The notes under the pieces are model-generated. The model worked only from the letters and a program-made list of their open reading frames with translations, was not told the DNA's origin and made no database searches. Below, piece by piece: positions 37,601 to 46,851 of a stretch of DNA of 64,000 bases. Source of the DNA: Rotaria sordida (lineage: Eukaryota; Rotifera; Eurotatoria; Philodinida; Philodinidae). The position numbers were made by a program, and so were the translations under genes. The DNA lies in contig CAJNOL010000867.1 in the NCBI GenBank assembly GCA_905250125.1, forward strand, positions 33,709 through 97,708. Direction: 5' to 3'. How positions within the stretch are numbered: the stretch's first letter is position 1; every line of letters starts with the position of its first letter.

Positions 37601-37918
37601 ATGAAGAATCTACTTGTTATAGTCACTATTGTGATTGGACTCGTGTTTGCTATTAGTGCCATTCCAACTCGTCGTGAAACAGACACAATACCATGCGAGC
37701 ATCAAACCTGTCTCACCGATATGTCGATCTGTATATGTGGTTCGACATTAACACCAGATGATCGATGTGGCTGTCCATTTCGATGTACACAATGTTCGTT
37801 TGAATATATACCATCGTTCAATTTTAATTTTACTGGTATTATCTTTCCAGAAATCGATTGGTCCGGTCTTGTTTTCGATTTTTCGAAGTGGGATTTGAAT
37901 CTTGGCAAGAAAAAATAA
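37601..37918 (+). CDS. Small secreted cysteine-rich protein of unknown function
   Basis: Single exon, 105 residues. A clear signal peptide covers about residues 1-20 (hydrophobic core VIVTIVIGLVFAISA). The mature part has ten cysteines clustered in residues about 32-65: C-x4-C, then ICICG, RCGC, then FRCTQC, enough for several disulfides in a short knot-like domain. A hydrophobic and aromatic tail with FNFNFTGI (one N-glycosylation sequon) and a KKK end follow. I do not recognise the family; a protease-inhibitor-like or antimicrobial-like role would be guesswork. Codon use is slightly richer in C and G than in the neighbouring housekeeping genes, with TCG and CGT used, which may reflect a younger or differently selected gene. 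Confidence 0.75.
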   Translation: MKNLLVIVTIVIGLVFAISAIPTRRETDTIPCEHQTCLTDMSICICGSTLTPDDRCGCPFRCTQCSFEYIPSFNFNFTGIIFPEIDWSGLVFDFSKWDLNLGKKK

Positions 37919-38192
37919 ATTTCTAGGACTTGTTCCTACCAATGATACATCCATCAATAAATAATATTATTTGTTGTTGCATCTAGAAAAATCTAAAATT
38001 GTTTTTTTTTACGGATCCTATGATGACTAGGATCGAATAGGAACAGATATCGATTTGTACTATCCGTGAGAATGCGTCCATCAATAGTGAATGCTTTTAT
38101 TTTCTTCTCAATCATATCAGAAGACCATTAGAATGAGTTTGAAAGAAAGATTTTGGACGTGTTTTTATATTTCTTGCTCCGTAAGTAAAGGA

Positions 38193-38245
38193 GGGTGTGG
38201 GTGTGGATATAAGTGTGAGTTAAGTCAACAACGATACCGACACCC
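38193..38245. repeat. GTGTGG-rich inverted motif, copy 1
   Basis: GGGTGTGGGTGTGGAT at the left and GACACCC about 30 bp to the right. It belongs to a family of five similar motifs found only in 38-63 kb. Confidence 0.5.
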
Positions 38246-38856
38246 AGATTGGATAATCAACTGAATCTTTACGTTGCAGACTTGGGCAATCATCAAATAC
38301 AAAAATTTTTACGTTACTAAACAAATCTTTTTCTTTGCGTTATTACGATAAATTAATAAAATCTAAATTTCGACTGAGTATTAATAATATAATTATGAGA
38401 ACAGACACGAGTTATAAATAGATGTTCACTAAAAAGCAGTTTTTTTTTACAGACAAGAAGTAAAATAATCGTATGTTCTCTAATAAATATTGTTTACCTT
38501 TCCATAAGGTGATCAAATTTTCCCTTAAAATCGTGATTCCGAAAGTTGTGCACTAAATAATATATTCATGTTTATACACCGAAAGATAAAAATTCAAGCG
38601 GGGTAGACAATTGAAATGATAGTGGTCCGAAACAAGTTTATTTGAAATGTTGTTAATAAGGCATAGGATAATACTCATAAGTTCATCGATTGGATGCGGA
38701 AATAATGTTTTAATCATCTTTAAAATAATCTGTCTTATATATGAAGACACTAAAGTATACGCATATAATTAATGATGTTGTCCATATAATTCTAGTAAAG
38801 ATATACAAAAAAACCTTTTAGAAAGGAACTGTTGGAACATACTGTATTATCTGCTC

Positions 38857-38881
38857 GCTTTATCTGTTGGACAGATAAAGC
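38857..38881. repeat. Perfect 11-bp hairpin
   Basis: GCTTTATCTGT, a TGG loop, then its exact complement. It is isolated in intergenic sequence and not followed by a T run, so nothing links it to termination. Confidence 0.8.
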
Positions 38882-39093
38882 AAATGTTCAACGAGAAAAT
38901 GCTGATAAAGTGAACGTGCTAGCCATTTTGAATGGAGATAATCTATTTAAGAGTATTTCATTGATTTTCATTTCTCAAAATTAAAATTGATCATGATTAC
39001 CTTTGACAAATCTTTTCACAACGCTTAGATCTACTACTAATCAGCAGTTCAAGCAAAAATAATCAGTATTATCTTTTTGCGCTGATCTCTCTT

Positions 39094-39135
39094 GGATGTG
39101 TGTGTGGGTATTCCTCTCATCTACATTCACACCCA
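39094..39135. repeat. GTGTGG-rich inverted motif, copy 2
   Basis: GGATGTGTGTGTGGGTA at the left and ACATTCACACCCA at the right. The right arm is identical in copy 4 (58783-58795). Confidence 0.55.
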
Positions 39136-40202
39136 ATTTTCAGAAATAATCACTAGATACATATTTTAATCAGTTGAAAATCAGAAAATGAACAGTGGTT
39201 CTTGCAAAAGATATCTGGACACTATGAATCATGGAAGTTAATAAAATCCGAATCATTCGTTATCAATTGATTGAGAAGACAAAAAGTAACAAAACTCCTA
39301 TCATCATTAGATTTTTCTAACAATTGAACACAACAAACAGTAAAACTATTGAACTCATCTATTTTTCTCTTGCTCGGTCTACTAAAAACTGGAAAAGTGA
39401 AGAAAGTACAAACTTGTTTCTGTGCTAAAATATGTTTTCAAAACAATTATATTTTTACTCAGTTTTTACAGTCAGGAAAATGTTTTATATTTTCATGCAT
39501 ACTGTAGGAAAACTCCGGCAGATTATGCATCAGTAGGTACTACTTCGATACACTTCTGAATACAGAAAATCAGCTTAAACATTCACATTTTATTATATTA
39601 CAAATTACTATTTCATTGCACATACTTAATAATAATCGTCATATAAGAATTATTCTAAAATTTTTATTGTTTTTTATTTTATGAAAGATTCTTTTTTTTA
39701 GCACAAAAATAGTTTGGAGTTTATTTTAAACCTATGTTCTCATTAAGCGATTTCTATAACCTTATAAAATAATTATGTTTTTTTTTTAAATATTACATGA
39801 CTATCGAGAACTGATCTACAGTGGACGAGGTGTACGACTACTCTCCCTTTTTTATGATCACATCCTTTTCAAAAATTCTTTGATCTGCCCCTAATAACTA
39901 CAATTCAGTCAATTTTCATTGTAATAGACATGTTTACTTTTTTTTTTTTACTAAGCATGACCTCGTCTATTCTCATATGAATGAATATCGATGAGGACCG
40001 CAACAAAATAAATAAATGTCGGAAAGAGGATACCATCTGTTGATAATCATATTGGATGATACATTGGTCAATATTACTTCTTTTTTTTTTACATCATGAT
40101 CATATATTTTATTCTTTGTCGACGGAAAAAGTGAGAAGAAAATAACGAACATATATATCTATATATATGTTTTTTTTAGAAAGGTGACAATTATCAGAAA
40201 AC

Positions 40203-42907
40203 ATGTGTCAGTCAAACATTCATCTTCTTGATCTACCCAATGACATATTGATTATCATCTTCAAAGAAACTTAACAATGTTGATATTCTTTATTCTCTAT
40301 TCGGAATTAATAATGAACGACTTGATATATTACTACAAGAAGATGTATTTATTAATACTCTCAATCTTACAACAACATTATCAATCACTGATTTAAAACT
40401 TGATCGATTTTGTACTTATATATTACCTCAAATTCATCGTCGTATCAAGAAATTCTTTCTCGAAACAACATCTATGGAATGTATTCTTCTTCTTAATGAT
40501 TATCCAAATCTGATCTATCTGGAAATATTCAATTTCGAAGAAGAGAATGTTCATTATTTTATAGATAACCACTTAATATTCTCTAAAATAATCAAAATAG
40601 AAAAGTATTGAATTAATTATATATATTTTTTTCTTGTTTAGATAACTCCGTTTTTCGACATATTTTTAAACATCAAATCACAGATCTTATTCTTTATAAT
40701 AATGATGAATATACTAATCCAAGATGATTTATAACCTATACTACAAATGTCTATGGATATATCTTATCTCTTTTTGAAAATCTAAAGCATTTGACAATTA
40801 TTTCATTATCTATAAACCAATATCCACCTTTGTCACTTTATAATCTACCACCAAATATTTATTTATTTATCTTTGACTCTTACTGTATTATGTGTTAATG
40901 ATTGTGTCTCTTTACTTGATGTTCGACTCAAACAACTAAGTACATTCATCGTTCAAATTGATGATATCTTCAAATGGTCATCGATTCCTCGCAATAAGGT
41001 GAGTTCATACTATTTTGTTCTTATTTCAAATTAGTTGATAATATCGACAATAAAATTATGTTGATGCATGAGTGGCGCAAGATCAATGTTTTAAGAAAAA
41101 TAATTGTCACATTCTGTAGTACTGGTGTGCTGCTAACGTGTTGATGTATTGCATGATTACTATAATAGAATAGTGAATACAACACGATAGTTTTGATGAT
41201 TGTGAAAGGATTTGAACTAAAGAGATTTATTCTTGTTTTCCTGTTAATCGAAAAAGATTGATTGTCTAGTATTTTCTCAATAATTAACTATTTTTGACTC
41301 TTTTTTAAATATTCAAGGAACAAATTGAATGACTAAGTTTTGTTCTAACAATTATACAAACTAATAAATTTTTTCTTTTGTTTTTTTGAGTACAAAAAGC
41401 AATCAATTTTTCTTAAACTATGCAAGAAAAACTGGAAAATTTATCAACATTATGTAGCCATTATTCACTTGCTCAAAGCAACTCTTTGATGATCATGATA
41501 TGAACAGAGTGAATTATATCACATAAAATTCCTTAGATTCAAAAATACAACAGAATAAAAGATGATAATATCCAAATAAACTACATTGTTTTAGGACATG
41601 TCGTTGAAAATATTTCGCAGAAGAAACTTGTATATTTAACTAGAATGTCTGGAAAAATGAAAGTTACATTATAGAAATAAGAACTATTTTATTTGATGAT
41701 ATTAACAATATTTCATGTTGATTCAGAAATCTAATAACGTTTAGGTTTCAAAGTGTCTGATAATCTTGTAAAATTTTTAATTTGCTCATTGTCCTTTTGA
41801 GAACTAACTTCTAAAAAATATCTATTATTTTCGATATGGAGAATGTTTCTATTATTGAATTTAGACATGATTATTACATATTATAGATCAGATGAAATAT
41901 TGAAGAAAGTTGATAATAAGTGGAGCGTTTTCAATCAGTTTTTCCTATAAATTTTTTATGCTAGTTGAACTAATAAATATGTGTTCCAAAGGTATTTTTA
42001 TATTTTATAGGGTGAGCTACATAATTTAAAGTGTTACTCATTAACAATTAGTTACAATATTACTTATGATTATGCACCATTGGTTGTGCCACTTCTTCGA
42101 CATATGACACATCTCGAAAAGTTAACTTTGTATCTTCATACTTGTGCGTCACATTCATTTTCCAATGATCCAATTCTATTCGTCGATGATACAAATCCAT
42201 TTATTGATGGCACTCGTCTTCATAATGGATTTCTTATTCATATGCCTCAACTTCATATATTTAACTTTTATATTAGTACAGAAAATCTCATTTCTCCTTC
42301 ACATCCTCGTAAATCTAATGATGATATTCTGCGAACTTTTACAAATACTATATATGGACAAACAGCTTGTATCATAAATTATTTCAATGGTGACCATATG
42401 GTCATATGTCATGTTTACTCGCTTCCATACACATTTACTCGTTTGACAGACATTACGACTCATTTTCCAACTATTATATTTGACACTGTAATTCATTTGT
42501 ATGTCTATGATATGATTTCAATGAAACATGAATTCTTCATGCGAATTAGTCGAGCTTTTCCATTGCTTAAGTGTTTCTCTATAGAGAATGATGGAAACCA
42601 ATATCGGAATCATCATAAATTGAAATTTGTTAAGATTTCATCTTATCCAATTATTGAATATTCTCATCTAACATCACTTGATATTATACATGCAAATATA
42701 GATTATGCTGAGCAATTTTTACTTGAAACAAGGGAGCATTTATCTCGTCTAACTGAGTTAAAAATCAACTATTACGTATTAAAAATTGTAACAATGAACT
42801 TTACAAGAGATGAAACACGACGCAATTGTTCTAAAGTAAAACGATTACTTGTCGAAGGACCAAGAGTTTTTTCAAAAGATGTTTATGAATATTTTGCTTC
42901 ATTATAA
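40203..42907 (+). pseudogene. Broken F-box/LRR-like gene of a bdelloid-expanded family
   Basis: The start reads HLLDLPNDILIIIFK, an F-box-type opening. A one-base frame change near 40270 creates an early stop, but the other frame continues smoothly with NVDILYSLFGINNERLD, the usual continuation in this family. A likely intron ends with AG at 40641. The next exon (about 40641-41000) has an in-frame stop near 40725 and a further frame change near 40880, and ends at a GT donor near 41000. A 1-kb intron follows, and the last exon (about 42011-42907) is fully open for nearly 300 codons with leucine-rich helical repeats and a normal stop. F-box proteins usually recruit substrates to SCF ubiquitin ligases. 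The intact last exon suggests recent inactivation, or sequencing errors in the first part. Confidence 0.7.
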
Positions 42908-43224
42908 ATGGAACTTTACTATTCATTTTACGAAAAATAAACTATGTAAAAATTCTCAAATTCTAATAATAAAATCGCAAAGATTAGGAAATAGGAATCG
43001 TTTATGATCGACTATTGGATTGTCTAAAAGTTATTTCCATTCAAAAAATGTTCTTTTTTTTTATTATATTAGTTTGTATTCCCTGATGAACTTATAACGC
43101 AATGGCAATTTAACACAGTAGGATTTCAACAGAATAATATTAGAGCACTTTTTCGTGAAAAATGATAAATATTAAACATTAGAAACCACCAGATTAACCA
43201 TGTCAACGTTTCCATTCTTGAATG

Positions 43225-43425
43225 TTCCGTTCTTTTAGAACGGAAGCGTATGTCATACTACCTTTTTCTAGCAGTTTTGAAACATCCGAGATGTTTATAA
43301 ATGTTTGCTTATATTTTTATGTGAGACTGTTATGTATTCCCCATTCTTCAGAATGGGAACACATGCCTCGTTCCCTGTTCCTAGAAATGGGAACGCATCT
43401 CGCGTTCTTTGTTCTTTAGAATGCG
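43225..43425. repeat. Cluster of four similar short hairpins
   Basis: Four palindromes in 200 bp: TTCCGTTCT/AGAACGGAA at 43225-43245 (perfect), TTCCCCATTCT/AGAATGGGAA at 43337-43359, GTTCCC ... GGGAAC at 43370-43394, and CGCGTTCT/AGAATGCG at 43401-43425. Each has a TTCT(T)...AGAA-type core, so they look like diverged copies of one unit. No gene covers them. Confidence 0.75.
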
Positions 43426-43570
43426 AATTTGAGATGTATTTTACTCTCTAGAGCTCTAAACCATCTTTTAGGATTTCTGAGTCTTATCAAGGAAGAATCT
43501 AAGACATGTTTTTGTAAATGCTGTTACTGCTCAACTCGAATGACGGGTACTAGCGTTCCTCTTCTTGAAT

Positions 43571-43638
43571 GTGGGTGTGAGTATCAGAGTGTTGAAGATT
43601 CACGCATATCCAGACTCAACCCATACTCCACCCACACT
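43571..43638. repeat. GTGTGG-rich inverted motif, copy 3
   Basis: GTGGGTGTGAGTAT at the left and CATACTCCACCCACAC at the right, imperfect complements about 40 bp apart. Confidence 0.55.
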
Positions 43639-43639
43639 T

Positions 43640-46130
43640 TAATTAGCCTAAACAAACAAAAAATAGGAGATTTTCAATTTAAATTCAATTCAATTTATTG
43701 TTTCTTTTTTAAATATATTATTCGATAAACATTTTATTTAGACAAACATGCAAAAACAAATGTTTAAGAAAATATTATGAAAAAAAGAATTTAATATTTA
43801 AATTAAATTTTATTAAATCTATTAATAGTCATTTTTTGTTAGAAAAAAATAATAATCTTGAAAAAAAAAACCAAATTTCATAATACGTAGCAAGATATTT
43901 TATTGGTTTTTTGTTGAATTTTATTAATATGATTATCTTGATTTATTTTTGATTAATCAATAAATAAATTGTTCTAATTAATAATTTTAATCAGATGTTA
44001 TATGAAATTTTTACCTGAAATAAATTCTTAAAAATTTACAGTTTATTGATAGAATTATTTTAAAAGAAAATAAATCGAAAAATTCTTTTTTTTATTCATG
44101 AATAGAATAAAGAAAAACGAAAGATCGAAGATCTATCAGAGAATTGAAATGAAATTCTATATCTATAGTTAACTAGAAATAAATAATAAGATTTTTATCA
44201 GTTCAACAAATCTTACACTTATCTTGATTGTTTAGTCTTCTTTTTTTGTTGATTATCGAACTGACGATTATTTTGCCGAATGATATATTAACTTAAAGTT
44301 TTAATTCGAAGTATTTTAACTTACGTTAGTCCATTCATTCTCATAACACATATCTGTGAACCTGATTATTGAGTCGATATTTCAAAAAGAGTTCTTAGAA
44401 ATTAAATTGATTGTCTATTTCGAATTCTATTGAAATAATAAAGTTAAAGATATTCTTATGTTAATTAAATATTTCAGTCACAAAAAACGTCTCCCGTTAA
44501 AAAAGATTTTAAAAATAAATCTATTCTATTGAAGTTTTTCTTCATTACAACTTCTAAATATTTTATCGTTTTTTTAAATCATTTTTAATGAAGAAAGTTG
44601 ATTTAAATGAACATATCATATTTAATTTGAATAAATATCTTAATAAGATATATTGAAAATTATTTTCAATATTGATCAAGAATTGATTCAATCAAGAAAA
44701 ATAGTCTTTATACATAATTATGTTCTATCGTATGAAGAACTTTTATTTTATTTTTCTTTATCTTTTTATCTTTCAAATATAATTAAATAGGTTTTTCTTA
44801 ACTTAATCATTTGATCGAATAAAATCTATGAATTTCGATACTTTAATAGAGGCAAAACAAAATAAAAATAAAACAAATAAAATATTCATTTAAATTAATT
44901 TAAAAAACTACGAAAAGACAAATAATTATTTTCAATATTATTTTCATTATTTTATTAAATATCTAAATAAGTTGTTTTTTTTCGGAAAAAATAAGCATTG
45001 ATAAGAATATATAAATGAAATGGATAAAAAAAATATTATTGTAAAATGTTTAATCAATCTAATTTAATAAAAATATTTCTTTATCAATAAGTTTTTCGAT
45101 ACGAAATTATTTGATTGTATTAATTGAGAAAAAAAAATGAGATCAGATAAGAAATTTTATTCGAAAATAAATAAGAAAACTTTCTAGAATTACCATAAAT
45201 GAAAATTTAAGAAATATTTTATTAATTTTTCATATATAGATAAACAATTGATTGATATCTAAATTAGAGAAATCTATCTTTAATTGATAAAAGTAAAATC
45301 ATCGAATTCAAATTATTTTTACGTGTAATTTCATATTAAAAAAGAATATATTCAAATTAAATTTCGATAAGACATTTTTAAGATTTTAAATATATTAAAT
45401 TAATTGAAAAATAAAGAGAAATATTTTCATCATGATTAACAAATCGAAATAAAAATAAAAACATCTCAATTCATTGATTTAACACGAAATAAACAAATAA
45501 GAAATGATAAAAATTATTTCTTAAAGAGATTTGAATAAAATCTCTGAAACATAATAATAGAAATTCTGGTGGAGATTTCAGAAACGGGAACGATTTAAAA
45601 AATTGACGTTCCTAAAAAAAACTTTGTTTTATTTTTATTTGCATTAAAAGCTATTTATGTAACAGATATTTTTTTTTTTTGAGTTCCTATTTTAATATAC
45701 AGCTAACAGAGTAATAACAAATACCTACTTATAAACAGTTAGACAAGTTCATTATATCATAATTAAATTATTTCAATCATCATTTTCTTTATCATCATCA
45801 CCATCATTGAAAAGACTATTATACAGATTATTTTCGAAGATAATTATATCGTCGTCTTTTCATTTTGAATACTTTTATATTTTCATTTGTGCTGTTGAAG
45901 TGCAAATGGGAATGTGTATGTGGATAGAGGTGAAGGAGGAGTATGAATTGTAGCCATATTTGTTTTCCAACATGTCTAAGCATTTTCATATACTTATCAT
46001 TTATGCTTAGGGCTCGGGCACAAAGTCAGTATGGGTTTTCAGAAACTTGAAAACCCACAAGTTCCCGAATTTTCGAGTTTCTTTTCAAAAGACACTCGGA
46101 AACACTTTTCTCTACTTAAGTCCTATCATG
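43640..46130. other. Extremely AT-rich desert
   Basis: About 2.4 kb with no gene; 43680-45560 is visibly the most AT-rich block of the window, almost free of G/C-rich words and with stops in every frame. From about 45560 the composition returns towards normal, and after about 46260 it becomes clearly richer in GC. Confidence 0.6.
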
Positions 46131-46206
46131 TTCGAGAAGATGATTCTGGAAGTTTCCAGAAATTTCAAGAAGGTGGCTCTAGAAGGTTCTAAGAGAGTTT
46201 CCAGAA
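46131..46206. promoter_or_regulatory. Heat-shock-element array
   Basis: At 46144-46171 six heat-shock-factor half-sites alternate with exact 5-bp periodicity: TTC, GAA, TTC, GAA, TTC, GAA, each separated by two bases. Further pairs in the same style are TTCgaGAA at 46131-46138, GAAggTTC at 46182-46189 and TTCcaGAA at 46199-46206. Three alternating half-sites already bind a heat-shock-factor trimer, so this is a very strong predicted site. A TATA-like box lies 72 bp downstream and a short ORF about 140 bp downstream. Confidence 0.8.
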
Positions 46207-46277
46207 GCAGAAACTCGAAAGAGACATTCCTAATCATGGTGTGTGTGGTGCACCCTCACATCACTTTCTACATCTAG

Positions 46278-46285
46278 TATTTATA
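46278..46285 (+). promoter_or_regulatory. TATA-like box downstream of the heat-shock elements
   Basis: TATTTATA, followed by GAAAA. Its place between the heat-shock-element array and the ORF at 46348-46671 is that expected for a heat-inducible core promoter. Confidence 0.4.
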
Positions 46286-46347
46286 GAAAACGTGTCAGCT
46301 CTGACTAATAGTTTATCAAACTTTTCACGAAAAAAAACGTCATATCG

Positions 46348-46671
46348 GTGATACTAGCAGGTCCTTCGGTAGTATTAATTATTTTTAAACAAGAAATAAT
46401 CACCGTGGACCTTGACCAGATGCAGATTGAACTGGATAAAATGGCCGTCTCTGGGACCAAGGTTGTGACTGAAGTCGCAAGGCCAGTCATACCACTTCCG
46501 TTCGTCAAGCAGTTCGTGCATAATATGGCTGAAATTTTAGTTTATGTGGACAAACTCTTGACAGAGGGGCAAATGCGCAAAATGTCGACTAAGAATACCG
46601 CTAACAATTGTTCGAACGATGAGCCATTTACCGTTATAGAATGTTTATTCATCGAAACTGTTAGTAGTTAG
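46348..46671 (+). CDS. Short ORF of unknown function next to the heat-shock elements
   Basis: An open frame of 107 codons that starts at GTG; the first in-frame ATG is at 46420 (83 residues). The part before this ATG looks coding too, and an AG acceptor-like site (CTAGCAG, ending about 46357) could make it an internal exon. The product is mostly helical, with DQMQIELDKMAVSG and FVHNMAEILVYVDKLL as typical stretches, without a recognisable domain. GC content is well above the local background and like that of the 1410-codon gene that faces it 180 bp away. An AATAAA lies about 27 bp after the stop. It may be the last exon of a gene, a gene remnant, or a foreign gene acquired with its neighbour. 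Confidence 0.4.
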   Translation: MILAGPSVVLIIFKQEIITVDLDQMQIELDKMAVSGTKVVTEVARPVIPLPFVKQFVHNMAEILVYVDKLLTEGQMRKMSTKNTANNCSNDEPFTVIECLFIETVSS

Positions 46672-46851
46672 CTTGGTTAAAGTATGGTAATATAGCAAAT
46701 AAAGAACAAGAAATGTCGGCGCTCGACTTGACATTGTCTTGTTTCTGGAATATATTATTAAAGCGTGTATAAAAATATGAAGCTAGGTTAAAAAACTATA
46801 AGAACAGATCGGGATTATTATTGATTGTGATTTACAATGTTCATGATAAGT

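Larger units (their letters stand above)
37919..40202. other. Intergenic region with small palindromes
   Basis: About 2.3 kb without a gene. It contains two of the GTGTGG-rich inverted motifs (38193-38245 and 39094-39135, separate entries) and a perfect hairpin at 38857-38881. Short open frames such as 38553-38750 (minus) show no domain signal. Confidence 0.5.

Noticed and set aside
46047-46277. 76-codon forward frame over the heat-shock elements
   Set aside because: Its Phe/Lys/Glu-rich translation is a by-product of the TTC/GAA repeats; no domain or start context supports a protein.
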